From the NCBI GenBank assembly GCA_938743325.2, contig OW568884.1:372001-436000 (forward strand): 64,000 nucleotides of DNA. The letters run 5' to 3'. A program made the position numbers and the translations under genes. Below the pieces are notes generated by a model. The model made no database searches, was not told the origin of the DNA, and saw only the letters and a list, made by a program, of their open reading frames with translations. Below, in pieces: positions 50,238-59,895 of this stretch (position 1 is its first letter; each line of letters starts with the position of its first letter). Origin of the DNA: Pycnococcus provasolii. Taxonomy: Eukaryota > Chlorophyta > Pseudoscourfieldiophyceae > Pseudoscourfieldiales > Pycnococcaceae.

Positions 50238-51129
50238 AAGGGCGAACGAGAGTGTCCGATAATGTATCTTAGATACAGACGAACGAGACCGTTCAGGGAT
50301 TTGGATTCACAAGGAAACGTGCGCGCACTCACTCCCTGCCCCTTAATAAGGGAGGCTGAAGTGTTGCCCTCTTCACTCACGCACGCCAGCTGGGAAGAAA
50401 CGTGCGTGCGTGGTTGCGAGGACGTTCAGTTCAGTCCCTCACTCAATAGTCCAGAGATGACAGAGATTTATGTATGTGTGTGCTTCAGGAGCTGATGATT
50501 GCTGAGTGAGCTGATTGAAATGTCTTAAGAAGAACTTGATTATGCCCGGTGGCCCAATGCTGCCGGTGGCCCAATCAATGCTGCGGCTCACTCAAAAGAG
50601 GAAGGCCCTCGAGGCTCAAAAGAGGGACTTGCCAGACCAGCTGCTCTCCTCCTGCATGCTCTTGCTCTCCTAGTCCAAGCCGTCTAAGGTGCTTGCTCGC
50701 CTCTTTTTTTCCTCTCCGGCCGGCTATTAACTTGCACAAGTCAAGTCGCCTTGCACCGTTGCACGCTACGATAATAACTGACTTGCACGCTGGAACCTTC
50801 TGAAACCCCTAGGGACCCGGTAAGGGTTACCTTCTGAAAGAAAAAACCCCAACAAACCCCCAAACCAACCAATCCATCTCTATCACCAGGCGAATAATAG
50901 ATGATAGGTCAGGCTCAAGTGCTCAGGTTCAGGTCCTGCATGCATGAGCCATGAGGGGAACGCGTCTAAGGTTAGGGGATCCGACACAAAAGACAAGCTG
51001 GCACTTGCCTACTGGGTTGACCCATTCCCATACCCCCCCATACCCGGCCGAGCCCCATTCCCGCCCATTCCCCTGCCATTCCCCTGCCATTATTTTCACA
51101 TTATTTTCACTTCTCGGCTTCTCGCCGCC
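50238..51129. other. Intergenic with ATTCCC-rich tract
   Basis: No gene is seen up to the BORCS8-like ATG. A C-rich stretch of CCATTCCC/CCATACCC units lies at about 51023-51092. Confidence 0.6.
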
Positions 51130-51701
51130 ATGGACTGGGCTGAACCCACTGGACTGGACTGGGCGTACAGCTCACCGATTCGCTCGTCGCCGCTGAGTGG
51201 CGTCGTTCCGCCAACGTCCAACTCGCCCAAGAAGAACACGGCGGAGGAACGAGCACATGTGCGCCGCAGCCAGCCCCACTCCGCGTTCGCAGCCTCCGTC
51301 GACTCCATGCTTGCGACGACCGAGCACTACGTCGCCCGGCTGGCGCACGAGCCGAGCGTGGGTTTGTACTACATTCAGGTACAATGCTTGCGTGCTTTTT
51401 TACTCTGAAATTTGAAGTGCTCGACGCTAACTGTACGAATTGATAAACAAATTGACAGGAACACGTGCATCGCAGCGTGCGTGCGTTGGAGAGAGAACGC
51501 GAGACGTTGAAAACCTCCAGTGAAAACGCCAGGGACGGTGCGGAGGTGGCGACGCAGGCGCGCGAGCACTTGGACGAGCACTTGCAGACTTCGATTGACA
51601 ACGTCGAGAGCGCGCTTGGTGGAATATTGGGAAGCCTGCTTGCGGCGAGGAGCGTTCCGAGCAGGGAGGAGGGCGCACCGCGAACGCCGCCGACGACGTA
51701 A
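51130..51701 (+). CDS. BORC subunit 8 homologue (BORCS8)
   Basis: Two exons, 51130-51378 and 51459-51701, with an 80-bp intron (donor GTACAA, acceptor GACAG). The product is 163 aa. The join gives LAHEPSVGLYYIQEHVHRSV, which matches the BORCS8 core (A-N-E-P-S-V-A-L-Y-R-L-Q-E-H-V-R-R-S in animals). The rest is a helical bundle (ERERETLKTSSENARDGAEV) and a disordered C-terminus. An N-terminal extension of about 55 residues is Ser/Pro-rich. BORC recruits Arl8 to lysosome/late-endosome membranes for their kinesin transport; in an alga the equivalent would be vacuole or endosome positioning. The start has the context GCCGCCATGG. The ORF frame is broken without the intron, so splicing is well supported. 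Confidence 0.8.
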
Positions 51702-52567
51702 CTGATGGATATGTATAGTAACTCTGAAATTTACACTTGTATTGGTACATGACACCTGCTCACTCACTCGACGCGACGCCGTATCCATTCCCTCCATTCC
51801 CCTCCGTTCCCTCTGAGTTCCCATTCCCTCCCATACCCGAACCATACCCAGGGGGGGGTCGGGGAATGGGCCAACCCAGCTTGCCTACCGGGTACGGAAC
51901 CCCCTCCCCAGAAGACTTCTCCCAAGAAGTTCTCCCAAAAACCCCTCCCCAAATGGCCAAATCTTCTGTATGGTTCTCAAACAATAAAGGATCCCCAATA
52001 CAAGCAGGGGTTTGGTCCTATCAGCACGTGCCACGCAGGATCGCCTTTTGCAAACCATACCTTTCCAACTTGTGCTGTTGTCCAGATAGACCCCTGCTTC
52101 GTCCTCATTATTAGTGTCCATTTAGTGAAACCGCGTGTGTTTCTTTGTGCGTGCGTGTGCGTGCGTGTGCGTGTGTGTGTGTGACACTCGCTGCTGTCTG
52201 CTGGCTCCTCGGCTTGTTCAGAGGCGCAAGTGGACCCAGGTGCCAGGGCTTGAAGAAGATTCGGGTACCGTTGGAGCTTGTGTTGCTTGTGGAGAAGGGA
52301 GTTGTGCAGGGTTGTTGTGGCAGCCAACTCAACCTCCTGTGATTCCCTCACTACGATATTAATAGCAAGCGGGTGACGACGAACAACATTGACAACATCT
52401 CCTTCTCGCAGTTTCTTGGTGTTGGTGTTTTCACCACTCTGACGACGAATAAAAGCGTCTGTTAGGCTCTGTTTCGAGCGTATAAAGGTTTGTCTGCTGC
52501 AGACTCCACGCCAAACAAACAAACAAAACGATACCAATATAAACACACATCACATTGCGCTGTAATA
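51702..52567. other. Intergenic with ATTCCC-rich and GT/GC-rich tracts
   Basis: A second CCATTCCC-like tract lies at about 51781-51851, mirroring the one upstream of the BORCS8 gene, and a GTGCGTGCGT alternating run at about 52140-52185. No gene is supported. Confidence 0.6.
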
Positions 52568-55069
52568 ATGTCGTCGTTCCTGTCGCCGGAGCAGCAGGCG
52601 ATGTTCGACCGCGCGCTGCTGGCAGCTGGGAAACTCACATCGCCAACGTCAAGCTACAACAACTTGGCGGCGGAGGCTGACTCGCAATCAGGAAGCAAAC
52701 GTCGACATCACCACCACCACAACCACCACCACAGGTCGCACCGATCCTCCTCGAAGGATGAGACGGCAGCGTCGGCGCTGACGAAAAAGTCACCCTTAAA
52801 AGCCGTGCTGAAGTGCGGCAAGGGCGCGTGGGTGCTGACAGACGACGGGTCGATGGATGCCGCAGAAGACGACGACGGCATGGATATCTACGACGACAAC
52901 GACGTTGAAGACGACAGGAATGTCGTGTACACGTCAACGAGCAGCGATGACGTGAGCAACGGCAAGACTGTCATCACAAGCGAGTCGGAGCTGCGAACGA
53001 ACATCGCCGATCTCATACGCGAGTACTTCCTCTCAGGAGATGCCGCCGCGTGCCTAGACGGCTTCTCCGACATCGATCCGGCACGCAAGCACGGAGCGCT
53101 CTTCTGCCGACGCCTCATCGCACTCGCGATCGATCGACGAGATCGCGAGAGGGAAATGGCAAGCCGGCTGCTCGCACGCGCGGTGGATGTGCCGCCGTCG
53201 AACCAAACGCCCGTGCTATCCGAGCAGGCTTGCACGCGCGGGATTCTCAGCCTGCTCGAGCAAATGTCCGAGCTCGTCATCGACTCGCCCGACGCCGTAG
53301 AACAGCTGAGCCTGTTTGCGGCACGCGCCGTCATGGACGGATGCGTGGCACCCAACTTCTTTGAGCAGGCGGAGGAGGTGGCGGCGTGCCACGGAGGTGC
53401 CGCCGCAAGCGAGGAGCCGCCATCCGCGCGCGTCGTGCGCAAGGCGAGCGTGCTTTGCGCTGACAAGCACGCCGCCGAGCGCATCGTGCGCTGCTGGGGT
53501 GCTGCCGCGGGGCGAACGTTCGCCGAAATTAAGCTCGCTGTCACCAGCCTCATCGACGAGTACGTGCAGAGCGGAGATGCCGACGAGGCGCGGCGATGCC
53601 TGCGCGAGCTCGACGTGCCATTCTGCCACCACGAGCTCACGAAGCAGATGCTCCGTGCGGTGGTGGAGGCGCGCGGCGGCGACAAGGCGAAGTCGCTCGT
53701 GCGGCTGCTTCGCGCGCTCGTGGAGTCGAACGAGGTGAGCTCGTCTCAGTTTGCTCGCGGGCTGCACCGCTTCGTGCTCGCTCTGGACGACCTGTCTCTG
53801 GACGTTCCTTGGGCGAAGGGCGAGCTGAAGGAGTTTCTGATTCGCGAGAGGGCTTGGTTCCCGCTCGAGGTGGAAATTGCCGCAGAGGAGGGAATCGACG
53901 GAATGAGCAATCACCACATTGAAAATGGCGAAAATGGCGTGATGGAAAATGGCAACAGTGCGTCGTACGCGGTGCCGCCCGAGGCGACGGGCGCGGCGCG
54001 GAGGGAGGAGACGAGCGCGGCTGCCGAAAAGGGATCCGTCAAGGCGGCGAAGCAGAGGAGCAACGACATCCTGCTCGAGTACATGACTAGCCTCGATGTT
54101 GACGAGGCAATCAGGCGCGTTGCGGAGGAACTTGCTGACGAGCCGAACCTGCCCGCCTGGCACGCACACGCGCTGTTCGTGAAGAAGGCTGTATCCGTGG
54201 CACTTGACCATCGGGACTGCGACCGTGAGGCGGTGTCGAAGCTTCTTTGGCACCTCGGCGACGCCAAGGCGTCGAAGCTCGAAGGTGGCCCGGTGGTGCA
54301 GCACGCTTCCTTCAAGCTTGGCTTCGCCAGCCTCGTGAGTGCCGCACACGACCTTAGGATTGACCACCCGCTCGAGGGACTCCATGCCATCAGCCTGTTC
54401 CTCGCGCGTGCCGTCGTCGACGAGCTGCTCGTGCCCATGGACCTCGTCGAGTACGTCGAGGCGCTCGAGCACGGTGAGCTCGATAGCCCTAGCGCGCGTT
54501 CTGCGGCGTCGTGCAGCCTCGAGGTTGTGCGCTGCGCCAAGCGCCTGTTGTCCGCAAGGCACGCGGCTGAGCGACTGTACCGCTGCTGGGGTGCTGCCGC
54601 GGGGCGAACGTTCGCCGAAATTAAGCTCGCTGTCACCAGCCTCATCGACGAGTACGTGCAGAGCGGAGATGCCGACGAGGCGCGGCGATGCCTGCGCGAG
54701 CTCGACGTGCCATTCTGCCACCACGAGCTCACGAAGCAGATGCTCCGTGCGGTGGTGGAGGCGCGCGGCGACGACAAGGCGAAGTCGCTCGTGCGGCTGC
54801 TTCGCGCGCTCGTGGAGTCGAACGAGGTGAGCTCGTCTCAGTTTGCTCGCGGGCTGCACCGCTTCGTGCTCGCTCTGGACGACCTGTCTCTGGACGTTCC
54901 TTGGGCGAAGGGCGAGCTGAAGGAGTTTCTGATTCGCGAGAGGGCTTGGTTCCCGCTCGAGGTGAAAGATGCCCTGCGCGAGCTCGAGTCGGCAGCGGAG
55001 AATGCACCCGCAGGAGGAGCCGAACCAAGTGTGCTCGGCAGCACGCTCGTCGAATGCTTGCAGGCCTGA
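52568..55069 (+). CDS. Four-MA3-domain translation regulator (PDCD4/MRF-like)
   Basis: Single-exon gene from the Met at 52568 (MSSFLSPEQQAMFDRALLAA), 833 aa. Four MA3 domains are visible: residues about 138-260 (LRTNIADLIREYFLSGDAAA), 308-440 (FAEIKLAVTSLIDEYVQSGD), 500-620 (NDILLEYMTSLDVDEAIRRV) and 672-800 (again FAEIKLAVTSLIDEYVQSGD). The four-MA3 arrangement is that of plant MRF/ECIP1 proteins; animal PDCD4 has two. MA3 domains bind eIF4A and control cap-dependent translation, in plants under TOR and energy signals. An N-terminal His-rich and acidic stretch precedes the domains. Domains 2 and 4 are nearly identical (see repeat). The frame also opens 26 codons upstream, but MSSFLSPEQ is the better start. 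Confidence 0.9.
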   Translation: MSSFLSPEQQAMFDRALLAAGKLTSPTSSYNNLAAEADSQSGSKRRHHHHHNHHHRSHRSSSKDETAASALTKKSPLKAVLKCGKGAWVLTDDGSMDAAEDDDGMDIYDDNDVEDDRNVVYTSTSSDDVSNGKTVITSESELRTNIADLIREYFLSGDAAACLDGFSDIDPARKHGALFCRRLIALAIDRRDREREMASRLLARAVDVPPSNQTPVLSEQACTRGILSLLEQMSELVIDSPDAVEQLSLFAARAVMDGCVAPNFFEQAEEVAACHGGAAASEEPPSARVVRKASVLCADKHAAERIVRCWGAAAGRTFAEIKLAVTSLIDEYVQSGDADEARRCLRELDVPFCHHELTKQMLRAVVEARGGDKAKSLVRLLRALVESNEVSSSQFARGLHRFVLALDDLSLDVPWAKGELKEFLIRERAWFPLEVEIAAEEGIDGMSNHHIENGENGVMENGNSASYAVPPEATGAARREETSAAAEKGSVKAAKQRSNDILLEYMTSLDVDEAIRRVAEELADEPNLPAWHAHALFVKKAVSVALDHRDCDREAVSKLLWHLGDAKASKLEGGPVVQHASFKLGFASLVSAAHDLRIDHPLEGLHAISLFLARAVVDELLVPMDLVEYVEALEHGELDSPSARSAASCSLEVVRCAKRLLSARHAAERLYRCWGAAAGRTFAEIKLAVTSLIDEYVQSGDADEARRCLRELDVPFCHHELTKQMLRAVVEARGDDKAKSLVRLLRALVESNEVSSSQFARGLHRFVLALDDLSLDVPWAKGELKEFLIRERAWFPLEVKDALRELESAAENAPAGGAEPSVLGSTLVECLQA
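53489..54964 (+). repeat. 384-bp intragenic duplication, two copies
   Basis: 53489-53872 and 54581-54964 are identical at an offset of 1092 bp with a single difference (GGCGGCGAC versus GGCGACGAC), encoding MA3 domains 2 and 4. Sequence outside the block differs strongly. Confidence 0.9.
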
Positions 55070-55315
55070 AGTCGTGAAAATGACGGCGAATGCGACAGTG
55101 TAGGACGAATAATGCAAAATGGTTGAACCCGACGCTTGGAGACGCACGATAAAAAAATCTGCGTGGGTCCAGCTTGTTTGTGAATTTGAAAGAGAGAGGA
55201 TAAAAAGTTTAAGCATGCGCGTGGCATGTCTTTTTTGTGCTAAAATCTTGATGTTACTAAGAAGAAGTATAACAAGAACTTGTGTGTGCGTGCTGTGCTG
55301 TGCGTATTCAAAGGA
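55070..55315. other. Short convergent 3' spacer
   Basis: Non-coding gap between two convergent genes. Nothing notable. Confidence 0.4.
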
Positions 55316-55978
55316 CTACTTCTTTGCGGCGTTTTCCGGATTGCTCGGGTCCTTCTTCCAAAGCTCGAAAATCATCGACTTGTACTGTGCAAGCTTCAAC
55401 CCAGGCTTTTCGTCCTTCATCAGAGGAAGCTGCCGCTCGAAATACGCCTCGTACGCAGCCTTACGCCTCCGCGTGGCGGTGCGTTCGTCCGGCCCTTCGT
55501 CGCCGACGGACAGTGCGCTGAGAGCCGCCTCTACCGACCTAGCCTCAATGACGTCGTCATGCCTGTTGGTGTTCGATACGTCCACCATTTTTTCGTAGTC
55601 TGACTCACTCACCTGCCTTCGCTGTGCCTCCGCAAGCTGAGCCTGCCTCGCCGCTTCCTCCTTCTCCTGTTTTGCTTTGTTTTGCGCAATTTGAGCCTGC
55701 GTGAGCTTTCCGCTTGCTGGCCTCGTGTTCTTTCCCTTTGGCGCTTTTTTCATCATGGCTAGCTCAGCTTCCTCGAGAGCCTTCGCCTCCGCCTTTCGCC
55801 TCGCCGCCTCCGCCTGTTTATTCGCCGCATCGTCTTTACGCGCCGCTCCTTTCCCTTTCTTCCCCTCTCCCGCCGCCTCCCACATCGCATCTTCCTCCGC
55901 CTTTGCTTTTTGCGCACCTCTTTCCGCTTCAGCGGCAGCCGCACGATCTTTCTTCGACTCACCTTTTTTCCCACCCAT
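55316..55978 (-). CDS. CCDC124/Lso2-like ribosome-associated factor
   Basis: From the Met at 55978 (MGGKKGESKKDRAAAA) the product is 220 aa, similar to CCDC124 (about 223 aa). A basic N-terminal coiled coil (residues 1-130, Lys/Ala/Glu-rich) has AMWEAAGEGKKGK where CCDC124 has 'AYWKDDDK', then SGKLTQAQIAQNK where it has 'SKVTRAQI'. The C-terminal block VEAALSALSVGDEGPDERT, AAYEAYFERQLPLMKDEKPG, LKLAQYKSMIFELWKKDPSN matches the conserved domain of the family. CCDC124 and yeast Lso2 sit on idle 80S ribosomes and aid recovery from dormancy. The frame extends to 56080 but the added residues have no homology. Confidence 0.8.
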   Translation of the reverse strand: MGGKKGESKKDRAAAAEAERGAQKAKAEEDAMWEAAGEGKKGKGAARKDDAANKQAEAARRKAEAKALEEAELAMMKKAPKGKNTRPASGKLTQAQIAQNKAKQEKEEAARQAQLAEAQRRQVSESDYEKMVDVSNTNRHDDVIEARSVEAALSALSVGDEGPDERTATRRRKAAYEAYFERQLPLMKDEKPGLKLAQYKSMIFELWKKDPSNPENAAKK

Positions 55979-56440
55979 CTTATGAGCGTACTCGCGCGAC
56001 TTCCGGGACTGAGCGTGGAGACGTCCACGAGACGACGAACACAAAGGAAAGGCGAAGTCCTCAATGGCTGGAGTTGACACAACGGTGACGCAGACGCAGA
56101 ATGAACCACGCCGATCGATGTGGTGAACGAGTCAGCGGAGAAAAAAAACTTTGCCGGAAACGAAAAGGCCCAAGGGGGCAAAAATGGAGGGCGAACCGAA
56201 TTCTGATTAGGGGTTAAGAAAGAAATTATAAAAAAACAGGAAGAGAAACAGGTGAGAGAAACTGATGAGATAACGTTACACACATTTGTATTTGTATTCA
56301 TTTTTATTATTAGTATTCTTGCTGACTGCTGCAGTTGCTGCTGTTAAAAAAATAGGTTTATATCACCTTACCTTCAAAAGAGTACTGTACTGGACTGTAC
56401 TGTTATAACAGTCTTAGTCTTCTTTGTCTGGTATGATTCG
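55979..56440. other. Intergenic, no gene seen
   Basis: Promoter of the CCDC124-like gene and downstream DNA of the helicase gene. A/T-richer than average near 56210-56440; no gene. Confidence 0.5.
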
Positions 56441-58603
56441 TTATTTCGGACGACGACGGACGACGCCGCCGCCGCCACTCGACCCATGGGTCTTCGACTC
56501 ACGCCCGCTCTTTTCCGAGCTCTTGTTGCTCCCAGGCTCGGACGTCAGCGGGCTACCCGAACGTCCCATCTCAACCACGCCGCGGGCGAGGGGAACCTGA
56601 CGGCCAAGCGCAAGAATGCTCACGCGGCCCGTGCCGTCCAAACCACGCGCCGTGCGACCTGCGCGGCGCAGGTACTCCGACGGGTCGCGAGGAAAGTCGA
56701 AGAGAACCACGTGCTCGCAGTAAGGCAAGTCCATGCCACGGCTCGCGCGGTCCGTGCACACCAAAAGCAGGGGCAAATTCTCCACGCTGCGCGCTGCTCG
56801 TTGCGCAGGAGTCAAGAAGTCGGATGCGAACGGGTCGTACGTACCACCCTCGCCGCGAGGTATGCGTGGAGGCGCCGCGGCAGACTTCGGAAGTGCCTCG
56901 CGAGCTGCCGACGTGCCAGGCTGCTTGCGGAACGCATCCAGGTGCTTCGCCGCAAGCTTTCCTTTGATCGCAGCATGGAAGGCGAGCACGCGATAATGCT
57001 CACCACGTCGGTCGTGCCGATTCAGCAGATTCTCCACCTGCCGTGCCGTCTCGACGGTGTTGCAGAATACAAGCCAGCGCTTCTGGTGACGAAAATCAGG
57101 CGAATCGAGAAGTGCGAGAAGCGCTTCGCCCTTACGCTTGATGCCGTCGGCGTACGAGTAGTTGGGACGCGACCCGTCCTTCGGCTCGTCGCCGGGAAGG
57201 CCGCCAGAACAGTCAATCACGACCTCCTCGCATCCACCCTGCGTTCGATGCAGTCCCGGAGCCTTGACAAGGCGGATCGTCGGATACCACTCCAGTAGGC
57301 GGGAGGTGGCACCTGGCGGCAGAGTTGCCGTCGCACAGATGACGCGCAGGTCATCCGCAGGCTCGCCCGCTCGCCGCTCCGCAAGTGCAATGGTGCGCTG
57401 CGACAGCGCCTGGACAATTTCCGGGAAGTCTGCCATGCCCTCGAGCACCCTCTCTCGCTCGTCGCCGCCGCCGTTACCGTTGCCGTTGCCGTTGCTCTCG
57501 AAGCCCACGTCATCTTCGTCGTAGTACTCCTCGCCGTCGTCGTCGAGGTTCGCATCAATCACAGCCACGGGTTTAGATTGCGGGACACCTATCTCAGACC
57601 TTCGATCGCGGCGAGCCTGCTCAAGCTCAAGTTCCTGCTGCGAAGCCTCCGGCATAAGATCGCCCTCCTCGCGCAGCAGGACATCCACCTCGTCAAGCAC
57701 GAAAAATCGCAGTTCACTCAAGTCCAGTGCGCCGCGTTCCACGAGCGTTGCGGCGCGTCCTGGCGTCGTGACGATGACATCCGCACCGCGCTTCAGTGCC
57801 TTGACTTGCGTCGTCGAGGTCACGCCGCCGGTTGCCAGCACGCTTCTGCTCTTGAGACCGGCACCTGAGAGCTTCTTCAGCACGGCGTACGTCTGCGAGC
57901 ATAGTTCCGTCGTTGGCGCGACGATGAGCGCGAAGGGTGGCGCTCCCGCCTTCGGCGGTCTGTTGGCATCGCGCCTTGCGATTGCGTCGAGCATGGGAAC
58001 GAGAAACGCGAGCGTCTTTCCCGCGCCCGCAGGCGCGGTGACGGCGTACGCGCGCGTGTGTTTGTAGTCGTCGCGTTCCTTTCGCGCTCGCCTGACAGCT
58101 CCACCCGGTCCCGCGACGGTCTCCTGCGCGAGTTCCTGCACGCGCGCCGGCTGTGCAAATCCTGCGTTGCGTAGCGCCTCCACGGTGCTTGGCAGAAGCG
58201 ACAGGGAATCCCACTCGCGTGCACCTAAGAAGACGCTCGGCGTCTTTGGCTTGACGGCGAGCGGCGTGAGGTTAACAGGCGCATTTGGGTTTCGCGCGTT
58301 GTTGTTGTCGTCGTCGTCGTCGAAATTGCGCCGACCTCTTCCTCTTCCTCGTCCGTCTGCGGAGCTCCTGCGCCCTCCTCCCCGTCCTCCTCCTCGTCCT
58401 CGTCCTCGTCCTCCTCCCCTTTCGTCGCGCGAACTCGAACTCCGCGAACGTTCCCTTTCGCCGTAGTCTCCTCGTCGACCTCTTCCCGCATTGTTGTCTG
58501 CTGCGTTGTACGACGCGCCTCGACGCGACGACGACGACACGTCGTACGCGCCCGCGGCGGAGATGGCCGTATTCGCCCGCGACCTACACGAGAGAGCTCC
58601 CAT
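56441..58603 (-). CDS. DEVD-box RNA helicase
   Basis: From the Met at 58603 (MGALSCRSRANTAISAAG) the product is 720 aa; the frame stays open to 59179, so a longer N-terminus or upstream exon is possible. The N-terminus resembles an organelle presequence, then an Arg-Gly-rich tract (residues 40-85). Helicase motifs: Q-like region, I APAGAGKT near residue 186, Ia APTTELC, Ib TTPGRA, II LDEVD near 304 (DEVD in place of DEAD), III CATATL (SAT variant), IV LVFCNT, V TDRASRGMDL, VI AGRTARG near 650. An insert of about 80 residues (Asp/Glu and Asn/Gly-rich) follows motif II. All ATPase and helicase motifs are present, so activity is likely. RH-type helicases with such variations occur in chloroplasts and mitochondria; the target RNA is unknown. 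Confidence 0.8.
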   Translation of the reverse strand: MGALSCRSRANTAISAAGAYDVSSSSRRGASYNAADNNAGRGRRGDYGERERSRSSSSRDERGGGRGRGRGGGRGGGRRSSADGRGRGRGRRNFDDDDDNNNARNPNAPVNLTPLAVKPKTPSVFLGAREWDSLSLLPSTVEALRNAGFAQPARVQELAQETVAGPGGAVRRARKERDDYKHTRAYAVTAPAGAGKTLAFLVPMLDAIARRDANRPPKAGAPPFALIVAPTTELCSQTYAVLKKLSGAGLKSRSVLATGGVTSTTQVKALKRGADVIVTTPGRAATLVERGALDLSELRFFVLDEVDVLLREEGDLMPEASQQELELEQARRDRRSEIGVPQSKPVAVIDANLDDDGEEYYDEDDVGFESNGNGNGNGGGDERERVLEGMADFPEIVQALSQRTIALAERRAGEPADDLRVICATATLPPGATSRLLEWYPTIRLVKAPGLHRTQGGCEEVVIDCSGGLPGDEPKDGSRPNYSYADGIKRKGEALLALLDSPDFRHQKRWLVFCNTVETARQVENLLNRHDRRGEHYRVLAFHAAIKGKLAAKHLDAFRKQPGTSAAREALPKSAAAPPRIPRGEGGTYDPFASDFLTPAQRAARSVENLPLLLVCTDRASRGMDLPYCEHVVLFDFPRDPSEYLRRAGRTARGLDGTGRVSILALGRQVPLARGVVEMGRSGSPLTSEPGSNKSSEKSGRESKTHGSSGGGGVVRRRPK

Positions 58604-59895
58604 AACGCTTCGCGGCGTGAGCGCGAACGTTGCAAATGACTGCGAAGGGTTCGTTGCGTTCGTTTGCGCGCGTGAGTGCCCCCCACACGACCCAGGCGAG
58701 TGCGTTCCAAGTTCACGCCCAAACGGTTGACTCACCAAAGGTGTTTTGTGTGCGCGACACAAAAAAACAGGCGACGTGTGCACGCCTCCCGAAGATGAAG
58801 AGAGTCCCAGAGAACTCGCCCCCCCCATTGTAAACGAGCGCGCTGTGAGGACGGAGAAGCGGCGACCTTCCTTCGAGGGGTGTGTAGACGCCATCCCTTT
58901 CTTTTGAACTCCCCCTAATCCTCCCCCTTTCGCTGCATGAGAACAAGAAGGCGAACAAGAAGGAGATAAGGCCGCCGGACGGAGAAACTTCATTGTACAC
59001 GGGGGACACAAAGCAGAGCCAGGAGCCGGCCGAGAAGATGACACTACAATGACGCCGAAAGCAGGTTTATCCGAACCAGGGGGGAAAAAGCGTGCGTCTG
59101 TGGCCAACCAACCAAGAAACAGCTGCCGGGGTGGGGGGGGCCCACGGAAAAAGTACTCGTCGTGTCGTCGGCGGAACAAAAAAGAAAAAAGGGGGCGGCG
59201 GCGGGGCCGGAGGTTCGCGAAGGAACAACGCCGGGGATAACCCTAGCCCTAACCCTAACCGTAAACCCTAACCGTAACCCTAACCGTAACCCTAACCGTA
59301 ACCGTAACCCCTAACCCGTAACCCGAACCCTAACCCTAACCCTAACCCTAACCGTAAACCCTAACGGAGAGCCCTATGGTAGAGGTTTCTCGAGCCTCAA
59401 GGAATTCGCGAGAGGCCCGAGTTGGTTTCGAGTTCTCGAGACACAGGAGCGCGTCTTGTTGGCTCCTTTCCCTCCTGAGGAACTGCCTGGTTTCCTGACA
59501 GCAGGAGTGCGTGCGCTCGGGGTAAAAGCGGTGCCACCTCACCTCCCCACACTGGTCAGTACACCACACGGCCACCTTAAGGCGACCTTGTCTTTTCCGA
59601 CCACCTTAAGGCGACCTTTCACGGGTTTAAGGCCGCCTTTCATCGTTTCTCGGTCATCGGTGTTTCTTTGAGGCTTAAGGGCTGGCTCGGTGTTTCTTTT
59701 GACTCTTGACTCTTGACCTCTTGACCTCTTGCAAGGCCCTTCTCGCATTAAGCTGCCGTCACAACTGCCTTAGTGGCACTACCTTCGTCGTTGTTGTTCG
59801 TACATCACATCATCAGAATTGTTCGGACACATACACCTACTTACAGGTATATTGTTCACGTCCTTTGGAAACACCTGTATCGATCACACATATAT
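58604..59895. other. Intergenic with telomere-like and GGCGACCTT tracts
   Basis: Beyond the N-terminal uncertainty of the helicase frame (to 59179), this holds a degenerate (CCCTAAC/CCGTAAC)n array (59236-59366) and a run of CTTAAGG-centred repeats with CCTTAAGGCGACCTT units (about 59575-59640) and TGACTCTTGACCTCTTGACC near 59699-59730. No gene is supported. Confidence 0.6.
59236..59366 (+). repeat. Degenerate telomere-like array
   Basis: About 130 bp of CCCTAAC, CCGTAAC and CCCTAAACC variants in mixed phase. The interspersion of GTAACC shows drift from a TTAGGG array. Confidence 0.9.

Noticed and set aside
53216-55216. 666-codon minus-strand frame opposite the MA3 gene
   Set aside because: Antisense of a GC-rich coding region; no domain, and the plus frame has four MA3 domains.
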